A DNA stretch of 64,000 bases from Lysinibacillus pinottii (GTDB taxonomy: Bacteria; Bacillota; Bacilli; Bacillales_A; Planococcaceae). Each line of letters begins with the position of its first letter. Position 1 is the stretch's first letter. Both the position numbers and the translations under genes were made by a program. Below are positions 25,373-34,218 of this stretch, piece by piece. The notes below the pieces were generated by a model. It did no database searches, was not told the DNA's origin, and saw only the letters and a list, made by a program, of their open reading frames with translations. The stretch covers positions 62,001-126,000 of the forward strand of contig NZ_JANTOO010000005.1 in NCBI RefSeq assembly GCF_024753545.1, read 5' to 3'.

Positions 25373-26257
25373 ATGGAGTATAGTCAGGCAACACAAAGGA
25401 TTATTACTTATATCGAGGAGCAATTGATGGAAGAAATAGAACTTGAGTTTATGCCGAGTATTACGGGCTATTCGAAGTTCCATCTAAGTCGAATCTTTAA
25501 ACAAGAAACAGGGCTTACGATTGGTGAATATATTCGGATGCGGCGATTAGCTGTGGCTGCCAGTTGTTTAATATACTCCAATGCATCAATCATAACGATT
25601 GCCTTTAAATTTCAGTTTCAATCTCAAGAGGCTTTTACAAGAGCTTTTAAAGAAGTGTATGCTTTACCACCAGGAAAGTACCGAAAATTGATGCAATCAT
25701 TAGCTATGATGGAGGAGGAAAAGTTGATGGAATTAAATGAACAGGTTAAGGGATGGATGCTGAGCGGCGCAAATCCAGAATTATATCAATTTCATACGGA
25801 TGATAAGGTATTTCATTCAGGAAAGCGCAGTGGTGTATTATTTTCCACCAATGCATCAGCAAATAATGGGCAATTTGCTACGATGATGCAAGGATTTCAG
25901 GCAGCTGACTATAAAGGCAAGAGGCTGAAAATGTCATGTTACTTAAAAACGGCTGAAGCTACAAAATGTGGGGCGTGGATGCGTATAGATAATGGTACGG
26001 GTGATACGATTCAATTTGATAATATGGATCAGCGCTCTGTGACAGGAACTACTGAATGGAATCATTATTCTATTGTTCTAGATGTACCCGAGGAAGGTGA
26101 TTCCATTTATTTTGGTGTGTTGTTAATCGGCTCAGGAAAAGTGTGGGCAGATGGTTTCCGCTTTGAAGAAGTCAACAATTGGGTACCCACAACCAATATG
26201 CTTTCGCAGGAACGTTTACCGAAACAACCAGCTAATTTAGACTTTAGCATGGAGTGA
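25373..26257 (+). CDS. AraC-family regulator with C-terminal beta-sandwich domain
   Basis: The ~294-residue protein has its AraC double helix-turn-helix at the N-terminus (residues 8-107: FMPSITGYSKFHLSRIFKQ and FQFQSQEAFTRAFKEVY). The C-terminal domain is beta-rich, with AWMRIDNGTGDTIQFDNM and the segment TTEWNHYSIVLDVPE followed by FGVLLIGSGKVW. This domain is found in other AraC-type regulators and resembles carbohydrate-binding jelly rolls. AGGTGA precedes the ATG. It lies 68 bases after the esterase lipoprotein without a terminator between, so may be co-transcribed. Confidence 0.8.
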   Translation: MEYSQATQRIITYIEEQLMEEIELEFMPSITGYSKFHLSRIFKQETGLTIGEYIRMRRLAVAASCLIYSNASIITIAFKFQFQSQEAFTRAFKEVYALPPGKYRKLMQSLAMMEEEKLMELNEQVKGWMLSGANPELYQFHTDDKVFHSGKRSGVLFSTNASANNGQFATMMQGFQAADYKGKRLKMSCYLKTAEATKCGAWMRIDNGTGDTIQFDNMDQRSVTGTTEWNHYSIVLDVPEEGDSIYFGVLLIGSGKVWADGFRFEEVNNWVPTTNMLSQERLPKQPANLDFSME

Positions 26258-26360
26258 ATTGGATACGCTACACTCACGTGTGAACCGAGAATGGACTTTG
26301 TTGAACAACGTATTGTTTATCTCTAATTTGTTAAAGCTAACAAAGAGGAGGTGTGAAACG

Positions 26361-26519
26361 ATGGCACAAGAAATTCTTTGTGAAGTCAATAACTGCACAT
26401 TTTGGGATTCTGGAAACAAATGCACAGCAGAAAAAATTTATGTTGTCAGCCAGAAGGGACAACATGCTTCCAACAGTGAGGAAACTGACTGTAAAACTTT
26501 TGAACCTGAAACGCATTAA
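26361..26519 (+). CDS. DUF1540 small cysteine protein
   Basis: The 52-residue protein has four cysteines in the DUF1540 pattern: LCEVNNCTFW, then KCTAEKIYV and TDCKTFEP. Probably it binds a metal; Bacillus homologues are often linked to sporulation. AGGAGGTG precedes the ATG at 26361. A terminator follows directly. Confidence 0.8.
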   Translation: MAQEILCEVNNCTFWDSGNKCTAEKIYVVSQKGQHASNSEETDCKTFEPETH

Positions 26520-26522
26520 TGC

Positions 26523-26557
26523 AAAAAAGGGTAGCCACTTATATGGTTACCCTTTTT
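26523..26557. terminator. Bidirectional terminator
   Basis: AAAAAGGGTA-CCA...TGG-TACCCTTTTT forms a hairpin with A- and T-runs on both sides between convergent small genes. Confidence 0.8.
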
Positions 26558-26568
26558 CCCTGTCTTTA

Positions 26569-26811
26569 TTAATAAGCATCGACCTTTTCTTTATTAAATA
26601 AAAGTTCATGTGCATTGTTTACTTTTTCCTCTACGTAATCCAAGGAGTACTTACCCACCGAATCTGTTAAATCACCAATTGCCCGCGACAAGTTATCAAT
26701 GATCGAGATTAATTTATGCATTTCCGTGTGGTCTTTTTCTTGGTGCATCTCATCCATAATTTCATATGCAAGACGCTGAATTTTCCTTAGTCGCAATTTC
26801 TCAGAGTGCAT
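26569..26811 (-). CDS. Small helical hypothetical protein
   Basis: The 80-residue charged, wholly helical protein (LRKIQRLAYEIMDEMH, then ISIIDNLSRAIGDLTD) has no recognised domain. AAGGAGG 5-6 bases before the ATG makes it a likely real gene. The function is unknown. Confidence 0.55.
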   Translation of the reverse strand: MHSEKLRLRKIQRLAYEIMDEMHQEKDHTEMHKLISIIDNLSRAIGDLTDSVGKYSLDYVEEKVNNAHELLFNKEKVDAY

Positions 26812-26885
26812 TGAATCCTCCTTATTGAACCAATTTATGATGTCTAAATATATGAAAAATAAGTAGGTTTCATGAATGACTTTTT

Positions 26886-28223
26886 TTAAAAGTAATTGTT
26901 AGGATCATTAAGGGACAATGAAATTTCCTTTATACCAACATCAATTTTTGACTCTTCCACATTGGAAACATTTAATTTCAACATTCGCTCATGAAAAAAT
27001 CCCTCTAAATAATTACGGTTAATCGAATCTAAAAGTATATTGCTTTGTTTCAAGTGCTGGATAAGCTTATCGATATTGACCTGTCTTGGTAGAATAATAT
27101 GGCTATGCATACAGATTTCCTTAGAAGCTTTAAATTTTGCTAAATGGGCTGTTATAGATTGTTGAAGTCTGTTAGCACGTATGGCATAAGACTCGCTGAC
27201 CTTCTTTTGATAACGTTCAAACATACCACTTTTTAAGTAAAGCTCTAAGGCTGCCTGGGAGATCATTGAGCTATCAATATCAGTTGTATTTTTAAATTGC
27301 CTAAATGTTTGAATGAAGACCTCTGGTAAAACGGCTAGCCCTATACGTAAACCCGGAAACATGATTTTAGAGAAACTTTTTAAATAAATGACATGTTGCT
27401 GTGTATCATCTGTATAAATAGGATCTATTTTCGAATTTTGCTCGAAATCCGCTAAATAATCATCCTCAACAATGTATACATGATATTGATAAGCAAGTTG
27501 ACGAATCATATCTTTCTCCTGTTTGCTATAAGAAGTCCCTAGAGGGTTGTGCAAGCGAGGCATAGTGTAAAAAAACTTAATGTCATAACTATTAAAAATG
27601 CGCTCTAACTCATATAAATTAATGCCATCTGTTGTTCTTTTTATGCCGATGGCAGGAATTCCATAGGTTTTCAAATAATCCATATACAAATGATAACTAG
27701 GTTGCTCCACTAAAATTGTTGAGCGACCATTTGGAAATGGCATAATACTCAGCAAAGACAGGGATTGTTGTACGCCCGAAGTGATAAAAATGTTTTCTTC
27801 TTTAGTGAACACTTGATAGTTTGTTAATAGTTTTTTTGCCTCTTTTATTAAGGAGGGTAAGCCTTGTGATGTCCCATATCTAAATAGGTCTGCTTGGTAT
27901 GTATCGATTGCCTTGTTGAGGCAATGTTGAAAGTCTTGGTACGGAAAAGCATGCCAGCTAGGTGAGGAGGTAGCAAAATCTATATGGTCTTGAACCTGTG
28001 GCTGAAGGGGTAATTGATGATCAACAACATAGTGGCCGCTTTTCGGTAATGCATAGATAAGATGCTGATCCTCAAGTTTTTTTAAAGAAGTTAAAATAGT
28101 ACTTTTACTGCAGGAATATTGTAGTGATAACTGACGTATTGAAGGGAGCTTTGCCCCTGATTGAAGAGTACCTGTTTGTATTTGAGTCAAAAGCTGTGAA
28201 TAAATCCATTCATATTTAAGCAT
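26886..28223 (-). CDS. MocR-type GntR/aminotransferase transcriptional regulator
   Basis: The 445-residue protein has an N-terminal GntR winged helix (LPSIRQLSLQYSCSKSTIL, residues ~28-46) fused to a fold-type I aminotransferase domain. The PLP lysine lies in YLKSFSKIMFPGLR. MocR proteins sense PLP or amino acids and usually control a divergent gene, here the EamA transporter. GGAGG lies 6 bases before the ATG 28223. A CTGTATCGGTACAG dyad lies in the divergent region. Confidence 0.88.
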   Translation of the reverse strand: MLKYEWIYSQLLTQIQTGTLQSGAKLPSIRQLSLQYSCSKSTILTSLKKLEDQHLIYALPKSGHYVVDHQLPLQPQVQDHIDFATSSPSWHAFPYQDFQHCLNKAIDTYQADLFRYGTSQGLPSLIKEAKKLLTNYQVFTKEENIFITSGVQQSLSLLSIMPFPNGRSTILVEQPSYHLYMDYLKTYGIPAIGIKRTTDGINLYELERIFNSYDIKFFYTMPRLHNPLGTSYSKQEKDMIRQLAYQYHVYIVEDDYLADFEQNSKIDPIYTDDTQQHVIYLKSFSKIMFPGLRIGLAVLPEVFIQTFRQFKNTTDIDSSMISQAALELYLKSGMFERYQKKVSESYAIRANRLQQSITAHLAKFKASKEICMHSHIILPRQVNIDKLIQHLKQSNILLDSINRNYLEGFFHERMLKLNVSNVEESKIDVGIKEISLSLNDPNNYF

Positions 28224-28241
28224 ATTTAACCTCCAGCACAC

Positions 28242-28255
28242 CTGTATCGGTACAG
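28242..28255. promoter_or_regulatory. Candidate MocR operator
   Basis: CTGTA-TCGG-TACAG is an inverted repeat 19 bases upstream of the regulator's ATG, in the gap shared with the divergent EamA gene. Binding is inferred from position. Confidence 0.4.
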
Positions 28256-28341
28256 ATGCGTTTTTTTCATATCGTCAATGTGTGTTCTTTTTTATACGAT
28301 AACATTACCGGCCGGAAATGATGGAGAAGGAGCGTTATCGT

Positions 28342-29265
28342 ATGTTAGAAAAAAGAAAAGCCTATATAGCAGCAATTTCGTATGCATTTGTTATTGGACT
28401 TTCATTCCTATGTGTGAAACTTACTTTGTCGGTGGCGAGCCCTATTGATACATTAGCTCACCGCTTTACAGTTGCTTTCATCGGCATTGTTATTTTACTA
28501 GTATTTACGAAAAATAAGCTAACAATAAAAAAACAGGATTTATTAAAAATTTTACCTTTAGCCCTATTGTACCCTATAGTTTTTTTCACGTTTCAAGTGC
28601 TTGGGCTTGCTAGAATTTCATCCTCAGAAGCTGGAATTATTCAAGCAACAATCCCTATTTTTACATTAGCACTAGCAAGTTTATTGTTAAAGGAAAAAGC
28701 TACATGGGGACAGTATGTTGCTATCTCGATTTCTGTACTTGGTGTGATTTATATGCTAATGATGAATGGGGCAAATGCTACTACTGGAAATATTTTTGGC
28801 AGCGGATTTATTTTGCTTTCAGCTTTTGCAGCATCAATTTATAACGTCTTTGCAAGAAGGCTTACAAAGCAATATTCTTTACTGACATTAACCTATGTCA
28901 TGACGTTATGTGGATTTGTTATTTTTAATGGGATAGCTATAGGAGATCATGTGATGAAGGGCACCATCCATGATTTTTATAAGCCATTTCTACATGTTGA
29001 CTTTATCATTGCCATTTTATATTTAGGCCTATTATCCTCGCTAGGCACGTCTTATTTATCAAATTATGCTCTATCTATATTAGAGGCCTCTAAAATGAGT
29101 GTTTTTAGTAATTTGGCTACGCTTATTACTATATTTGCGGGTGTTTTATTTTTACATGAAACCTTCCAGAAGTACCATTTAATCGGGGGAGTCATGATTG
29201 TTATGGGGGTTATAGGAACAAATTATTTCGGCATGAAGAGGGTAGCGAAAAATGAGCAAATATAG
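28342..29265 (+). CDS. EamA/DMT-family transporter 1
   Basis: The 307-residue protein has ten hydrophobic helices in two EamA repeats. Each ends with a conserved segment (ASLLLKEKATWGQYVAI and AGVLFLHETFQKYHLIGG). It is probably an amino-acid or metabolite exporter controlled by the divergent MocR. GAAGGAG lies 10 bases before ATG 28342; earlier in-frame ATGs lack an RBS. Confidence 0.85.
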   Translation: MLEKRKAYIAAISYAFVIGLSFLCVKLTLSVASPIDTLAHRFTVAFIGIVILLVFTKNKLTIKKQDLLKILPLALLYPIVFFTFQVLGLARISSSEAGIIQATIPIFTLALASLLLKEKATWGQYVAISISVLGVIYMLMMNGANATTGNIFGSGFILLSAFAASIYNVFARRLTKQYSLLTLTYVMTLCGFVIFNGIAIGDHVMKGTIHDFYKPFLHVDFIIAILYLGLLSSLGTSYLSNYALSILEASKMSVFSNLATLITIFAGVLFLHETFQKYHLIGGVMIVMGVIGTNYFGMKRVAKNEQI

Positions 29266-30130
29266 CCTCTTATTATTAATAAGCTGTATATGGGGGTCTC
29301 AATTTTTCTTTGTAGCGCTAGTGACAAATGATGTTGGTGCAATAACCTTATCGTTGTTGAAAGCGCTAATAGGTGCCATTTGTTTAAGTGTCATTAGCAT
29401 ATTTTTGAAAAAGGACAGCAATCAGGTGAATAGTAAATACTATTGGGCAATCGCCATTTTTGAAGTAGTAATTCCATTTGTCCTGATTGCACAAGGTCAA
29501 AAATATGTTAGCAGTAGTAATGCATCTATGGTAATAGCTATGGTTCCCATAATCACGTTAATTTTTGTCGTTTTTTTCTTTAAGAAAAAGGTTAGTAAGT
29601 TCCAACTCATTAGCATTTTATTAGGTCTCGTGGGAATCAGTATTCTTTCATGGCCAACACAAGAGATGGACGGTTCAAGTACAGTATTTGGCAATGCATT
29701 ACTGCTCTTGGCCGCAATGAGCTTTGCACGATCATTAATATTAATGGAAAAGCTGGGGGCTGGCTCACCTATCGTACATATGCGAAATGTTTTAGGAATA
29801 GCCACGGTCATTTTATTACCAATGGCGATGATCTTTGAACAGCCATTCCAACTAAATATGAGTGGCATACAGATTGTTGCCGTAACCATTTTGGGGATTT
29901 TCCATTCGGGGATTGTTTACATGCTTTATAATTTATTGATAAAAAAAGAGGGTGCCTTATTTGCATCTCTTAGTAATTATGTAGTTCCTGTAGTAGGTGT
30001 ACTATTGGGTTATTTTATACTAAAAGAGACATTGGAAATCAGACAATTCGTAGGCATATGTATTATCCTTTGTGCCCTGCTATTATCTAAAGAGCGGGTT
30101 GTTTATAAAAAGACAAATGATGAAAATTAA
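29252..30130 (+). CDS. EamA/DMT-family transporter 2
   Basis: The 292-residue ten-helix EamA transporter has an N-terminal CIWGSQFFF and closing GYFILKETLEIRQFVG, where the family's Glu lies. It overlaps the preceding EamA gene by 14 bases, so the two are translationally coupled and may form a heteromeric exporter or work on related substrates. Confidence 0.85.
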   Translation: MSKYSLLLLISCIWGSQFFFVALVTNDVGAITLSLLKALIGAICLSVISIFLKKDSNQVNSKYYWAIAIFEVVIPFVLIAQGQKYVSSSNASMVIAMVPIITLIFVVFFFKKKVSKFQLISILLGLVGISILSWPTQEMDGSSTVFGNALLLLAAMSFARSLILMEKLGAGSPIVHMRNVLGIATVILLPMAMIFEQPFQLNMSGIQIVAVTILGIFHSGIVYMLYNLLIKKEGALFASLSNYVVPVVGVLLGYFILKETLEIRQFVGICIILCALLLSKERVVYKKTNDEN

Positions 30131-30195
30131 TGATTTGGGATTATTTAATGACGTACTATTCTAATAAAACTACTTTTTCAAGACGAGAGGCATTT

Positions 30196-30741
30196 ATGAG
30201 TAATATCTATGTCATTAGACATTGTCTTGCACAAGGGCAATCACCTGACGCCCCTTTAACACAGACAGGCATGAGGCAAGCAGATAGCTTAGCTGATTTT
30301 TTCAAAGATACTACCATTCATCGAATTCTCTCAAGCCCCTTTTTACGCGCAGTCCAATCCATTGAAGCTATCAGTAAAGAAAAGGGTATTCAAATTGAAA
30401 TAGATCATCGATTGTCTGAACGACTTTTAAGTACAAAAGATTTGCCAGATTGGTACGAAAAATTACAGGCAACATTTATGGATATGGACTTATCATTTGA
30501 TGGGGGAGAATCCAGCAAAGAAGCAATGGACCGCATTGTGAATGTTGTAGAGGAGGCTGTTGCTCGAAATGTTGAAAATACCTTACTAGTGAGTCATGGC
30601 AATATCATCACCTTATTATTGAAACATTATAATAAAGATATTGATTTTCAATGTTGGAAAGATTTAAGTAATCCAGATGTTTTTGTATTACAGGTAAAGC
30701 ACAATAACATCGTAATAGAACGGGTATGGAATCCACAGTAG
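30196..30741 (+). CDS. Histidine phosphatase (phosphoglycerate-mutase-like)
   Basis: The 181-residue protein has the RH motif (VIRHCLAQGQSPDAPLT), the second Arg in SSPFLRAVQS, the catalytic Glu in RLSERLL and the late LLVSHGNI. The first motif is RHCLA rather than RHGET, as in many non-glycolytic members. The substrate is unknown. GACGAGAGG precedes ATG 30196. It follows the EamA pair by 65 bases. Confidence 0.8.
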   Translation: MSNIYVIRHCLAQGQSPDAPLTQTGMRQADSLADFFKDTTIHRILSSPFLRAVQSIEAISKEKGIQIEIDHRLSERLLSTKDLPDWYEKLQATFMDMDLSFDGGESSKEAMDRIVNVVEEAVARNVENTLLVSHGNIITLLLKHYNKDIDFQCWKDLSNPDVFVLQVKHNNIVIERVWNPQ

Positions 30742-30744
30742 GAA

Positions 30745-30773
30745 AGCCTTCTGCCGTTGCTTCGCTGAAGGCT
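30745..30773. terminator. Hairpin after the phosphatase gene
   Basis: AGCCTTC and GAAGGCT form a 7-bp stem with a 15-base loop; the T-run is absent, so termination is uncertain. Confidence 0.35.
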
Positions 30774-30781
30774 CAAATCGT

Positions 30782-31426
30782 TCAATATTGAAAGTTCACA
30801 CGGACAGAGGCATTTATGTCGATTTGCCCTTGTTCAATAGGTGTCATATCGGAGGAAATTGCCATTGAGCGATATAGAATAGGCGTATTAACTTGTTCTT
30901 CCACAATTTCAGTGGGGAGTAGTTGCAAAGGTAAATGCATCGTTTCAGCAATGGTTTTCGCCTTTGCCTGAGCATTATGCAGCGCTAAACTCAATGCTTG
31001 CTGATAATAGGCATCTACATGGTCAACTTTGAATTGAATGTTTGTGATACGATTTGCCCCATTATCTACTGCTGTATCAATGATTAAGCCAATACGTTCA
31101 GGATTTGATACATGGACGGTAATGGCATTAGTTACTTCATAACCATTAAAGATTTGTTGGCCGTCTTCAAAATGATAAAGTGGGGTAATTGTATAGGCAG
31201 CTGTTTGAATTTGTTCGCTTGGAATGCCAAGGGCTGTAGTGGATTGAATAACTCGATTCATAGTTGCCGCATTCTCCTGCTGTGGCTCTTGTACATTTTG
31301 GCCTCGCGTTTGAACTTCTATTTGAAGTTGAATGGAGCTTGGCTTAGCCTTTACCTGCCCATCGCCCCTTACAGTTATAACACGTGGGGGAATGGATGCC
31401 TGATGATGGAGCTGAGCATAGTACAT
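30782..31426 (-). CDS. SIMPL-domain (DUF541) protein
   Basis: The 214-residue protein is a SIMPL domain: VITVRGDGQVKAKPSSIQLQ at the start, AAYTITPLYHF, and a repeat of helix-strand units ending SVRVNFQY. SIMPL proteins form large oligomers of unclear role (BP26, YggE). There is no signal peptide. The start is the ATG at 31426 with AAAGGTGG upstream; the longer frame has no RBS. Confidence 0.8.
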   Translation of the reverse strand: MYYAQLHHQASIPPRVITVRGDGQVKAKPSSIQLQIEVQTRGQNVQEPQQENAATMNRVIQSTTALGIPSEQIQTAAYTITPLYHFEDGQQIFNGYEVTNAITVHVSNPERIGLIIDTAVDNGANRITNIQFKVDHVDAYYQQALSLALHNAQAKAKTIAETMHLPLQLLPTEIVEEQVNTPILYRSMAISSDMTPIEQGQIDINASVRVNFQY

Positions 31427-31480
31427 ACAATACCACCTTTCATAAGATTTTTTATTCATCATAGTATGCAAAAAATGATT

Positions 31481-32104
31481 TTATTTGTTTAATCTCTTTA
31501 AATATTTATCATGGAGCTTTGTCAATAAAAGCAAGGTAATAATAGAACCTAGCAACGCTAAAGACATGTCCCATTGAGCGTCCCAACGATCTCCCTGCAT
31601 CCCTAAAAAGTCTTTGGCCCCTTTACTGCCCTTGGAGATTCGGGTGCTTAACCATTCAATGATTTCATAAAATGCAGCAATCGCAAGTAAAATACTAATG
31701 GAAATGAACGATAGCCAAGCGCCTTTTGTAAGAGGCGTTTTTCGAATTAAAATTTCCCTTATAACAATCGCCAGCAAGCCTTTTAAAAAATGTCCGAAGC
31801 GATCGTAATTATTACGGTGCAAATTAAATTCTTCTTTTATCCAATTAAATAGTGGCACCTCCGAATACGTATAATGCCCACCAATAAATGTTAGAATCGA
31901 TAATAAGGCAATGATTGAGTAAGAAATGGTTGTGAATCGAAATTTAGGATAGATACAAACTACAATAATAATCGCAACTATTCCTGGGCTAACTTCAGCC
32001 AGCCAATCTAAGTAGGAAGATGGTTTAATAACAGACCAGATCAAAACAATTAAAGTGATGGCAAGAAAAGTTACATGTATTTTAAAATGCTTATTACTAT
32101 TCAT
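31481..32104 (-). CDS. DUF2238 (YjdF-like) membrane protein
   Basis: The 207-residue protein has six hydrophobic helices and family segments NYDRFGHFLKGLL, FYEIIEWLS and FLGMQGDRWDAQWDM, characteristic of DUF2238/YjdF. The function is unknown. AAAGGAG lies 9 bases before ATG 32104. It is followed by the SIMPL gene in the same direction. Confidence 0.8.
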   Translation of the reverse strand: MNSNKHFKIHVTFLAITLIVLIWSVIKPSSYLDWLAEVSPGIVAIIIVVCIYPKFRFTTISYSIIALLSILTFIGGHYTYSEVPLFNWIKEEFNLHRNNYDRFGHFLKGLLAIVIREILIRKTPLTKGAWLSFISISILLAIAAFYEIIEWLSTRISKGSKGAKDFLGMQGDRWDAQWDMSLALLGSIITLLLLTKLHDKYLKRLNK

Positions 32105-32180
32105 GACAACACGCTCCTTTGTCCCACAGTATGGGGAAGTAGGAGTTTGCTTATTCAACCGATGCTGCGTTAAAAAAAGG

Positions 32181-32218
32181 AAAAGCGTCTAGTTATTCGT
32201 TCTAAAACTGACGCTTTT
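32181..32218 (-). terminator. Terminator of yunC
   Basis: AAAAGCGTC and GACGCTTTT form a 9-bp stem; read leftward, TTTTCCTTTTTTT follows. It lies just after the yunC stop. Confidence 0.7.
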
Positions 32219-32225
32219 GTACACA

Positions 32226-32528
32226 TTAAATCATTTTTAAAAGTGCCTCGACACCACTCATACCTTCTGTAATGCCAAGTTGCTCGGCTTCATAAGTCAC
32301 GGATTCTAACGGGGCTGTTAATAACTCATCAATCGTTTTTACACCAACTGCCCGACCAGCAATGATTTTTCGATCCACTAAGCGACTATTTAAAAGACCT
32401 ACATCTAATGCGCCGCACATAATGTAGCCTGTATTATTGGAAATGGTTAATAGTGTTGTTTTAGGTAATTGAACAACTACTGCAGTAAAGAAATGCCCCT
32501 TAATCATGATAGGTTCAATTGTCACCAT
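32226..32528 (-). CDS. yunC: YunC-family (DUF1805) protein
   Basis: The 100-residue protein matches Bacillus YunC, with GYIMCGALDVGLLN and IIAGRAVGVKTIDELL. The structure of YunC is known but its role is not. AAAAGGAGTG precedes ATG 32528. It is monocistronic with its own terminator. Confidence 0.85.
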   Translation of the reverse strand: MVTIEPIMIKGHFFTAVVVQLPKTTLLTISNNTGYIMCGALDVGLLNSRLVDRKIIAGRAVGVKTIDELLTAPLESVTYEAEQLGITEGMSGVEALLKMI

Positions 32529-32636
32529 TGAAATCACTCCTTTTCTCTATATACATATGGCGATAACTAGCAAGGTGTTCGACATTTCTAATAAAAAATC
32601 TTTTAATAGTAAAGAAAAGAAGTCCAATATCAAAAT

Positions 32637-32671
32637 AAAAGGAATCTACTCTTGGCGAATAGATTCCTTTT
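32637..32671. terminator. Terminator of the small 40-residue gene
   Basis: AAAAGGAATCTA and TAGATTCCTTTT form a perfect 12-bp stem between two genes; read leftward it ends the small gene at 32677-32799. Confidence 0.75.
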
Positions 32672-32676
32672 AGCAT

Positions 32677-32799
32677 TTACTTGGTATAAGACAATAAAGC
32701 TGTTTGTTTAAATGTATTTAATGCAATGGTTGCTTCACTTTTAGAAGTATATTCAAACATACGATACGTGTTTTCTTCAAATACGGTAATGATCCACAT
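32677..32799 (-). CDS. Small conserved-looking 40-residue protein
   Basis: On the minus strand an ATG with AAAGGGGAT upstream opens a 40-codon frame beginning MWIITVFEENTYRMFEY and ending LLSYTK. It has a strong own terminator. The sequence style (MWIITV...MFEY...EA) recalls a family of ~40-60-residue Bacillus proteins of unknown role. It is short, but RBS, start, codon use and terminator all agree. Confidence 0.6.
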   Translation of the reverse strand: MWIITVFEENTYRMFEYTSKSEATIALNTFKQTALLSYTK

Positions 32800-33057
32800 T
32801 TATATTATCCCCTTTTGTGTTACATAACATTTATTAAATTTAATTAATTGTTATATATCAGTGATGATTTTATTTTACATGAATAAAGAAAAAAATAAAG
32901 GAATATTAATGATGTTTCACATTTCGTTCAAATTTATAAAATTTTTTTAAAATAATTAAAACAGGAAAACAGACAATCCTTCACAAGTATAATTCACTGT
33001 AAATCGCAAATAGTAAGTTGACGGAGTTCTGTGAATATGGACTTGGGAGGTGATGCT

Positions 33058-33795
33058 ATGACACGTAAATATGTAAGGGTTTTAACGGTTTTCGTTTTAA
33101 TCATCTCGGGATTTTTTGTAGGATACAAAGCCCAGGCTAATAAAGGACGTCCGTATTATGAGGAAACAGGAAAAGTTGTGTGGGATATTAACACAGAGGA
33201 TAAAATAGTGGCACTTACCTTTGATGATGGACCACATCCCAAATACACAGCGGCGGTGCTTGATTTATTAGCCAAATATGATGCCAAAGCTACCTTTTTT
33301 ATTATTGGAAAAAATGCTGACAAATATCCAGAGCTTGTTTTACGTACTTATACAGAAGGGCATGAATTAGCGAATCATACGTATACACATCCGTTTAAAG
33401 TTTCCATCAATAAATTGCAAGAAGAGCTTCGACAGACGAATAACACGATATATGGTATTACTGGATTTTCCCCAGTTTTATTCCGTCCTGTTGGTGGAAA
33501 TTACACAGATGCTATGATAAATGCCGCTGTTAAGGATGGCTACAAGGTCGTGATGTGGTCTTGGCATCAGGATACTCAAGATTGGAAAGAGCCCGGTGTA
33601 AAGAAAATTGTACAAAAGGTTATGAAAGGCACAAAGCCTGGCGATGTCATATTATTTCATGATGGTGGCGGTAACCGTACACAAACCATTAAAGCATTAG
33701 AGGAGATAATACCGGCATTAAAGAAGCAGGGCTACACATTTGTTACAATATCCGAGTTGATTGAAAGTAAACAGCAGCAAGAACAAGTTCAATAA
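33058..33795 (+). CDS. Exported polysaccharide deacetylase
   Basis: The 245-residue protein has an N-terminal signal or anchor (residues 5-25) and a NodB domain: TFDDGPHPKYT (catalytic and metal Asp), NHTYTHP (metal His pair), RPVGGNYT, WSWHQDTQDW and ILFHDGGG. It probably deacetylates cell-wall peptidoglycan or a related glycan. GGGAGGTGATG precedes ATG 33058. It stands alone and ends with a strong terminator. Confidence 0.88.
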   Translation: MTRKYVRVLTVFVLIISGFFVGYKAQANKGRPYYEETGKVVWDINTEDKIVALTFDDGPHPKYTAAVLDLLAKYDAKATFFIIGKNADKYPELVLRTYTEGHELANHTYTHPFKVSINKLQEELRQTNNTIYGITGFSPVLFRPVGGNYTDAMINAAVKDGYKVVMWSWHQDTQDWKEPGVKKIVQKVMKGTKPGDVILFHDGGGNRTQTIKALEEIIPALKKQGYTFVTISELIESKQQQEQVQ

Positions 33796-33799
33796 TGAA

Positions 33800-33839
33800 A
33801 AATGAGCCATCTCAACAATGTTTGAAATGGCTCGTTTTT
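33800..33839 (+). terminator. Terminator of the deacetylase
   Basis: GAGCCAT and ATGGCTC pair, extended by TCA/TGA, followed by GTTTTT. Confidence 0.8.
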
Positions 33840-33861
33840 CACATATATAAAATCGCTTAGG

Positions 33862-34113
33862 CTAGAAGAAAATAATTGGAGCTAGTGCAATACCTAGAAC
33901 AGTCCCTAGTGCAATACCAACGCCAAAGCCGCCTCCACTAAATCCCCAAAAGCCTAAACCATAACCACCATATCTTCTATCAGGTAGAATCCATACCTGT
34001 CTTCTGTCGACCCTCGTGATTTCCCCAACATGTACTCTACCAGATGTATCCGAAATTCTAACTCGTTTACCGTGATATTTACAACAAAGATTGTAAGCAT
34101 CAGTTGGATTCAC
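33862..34113 (-). CDS. Small Gly-rich protein with hydrophobic tail
   Basis: The 83-residue protein has an N-terminal beta-type segment with two Cys (YNLCCKYHGKRVRISD) and an SM-like strand order (GEITRVDRRQVWI). A Gly-rich hydrophobic C-terminus (GVGIALGTVLGIALAPIIFF) could insert into a membrane. AAAGGAGG precedes the ATG. It resembles small spore-associated proteins of Bacillus; the function is unknown. Confidence 0.55.
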   Translation of the reverse strand: MNPTDAYNLCCKYHGKRVRISDTSGRVHVGEITRVDRRQVWILPDRRYGGYGLGFWGFSGGGFGVGIALGTVLGIALAPIIFF

Positions 34114-34218
34114 AATAATCCCTCCTTTCTACTTCATTACAAGTTAATATATGCTAATTAATGCATTTATCTTTAGCCGATTGTCTATCCATCACATATA
34201 CTATCAAGAGGTGATGAC

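Noticed and set aside
29497..29889. A 130-codon minus-strand frame inside the second EamA gene
   Set aside because: It is antisense to a clear ten-helix transporter that is translationally coupled to the gene before it.
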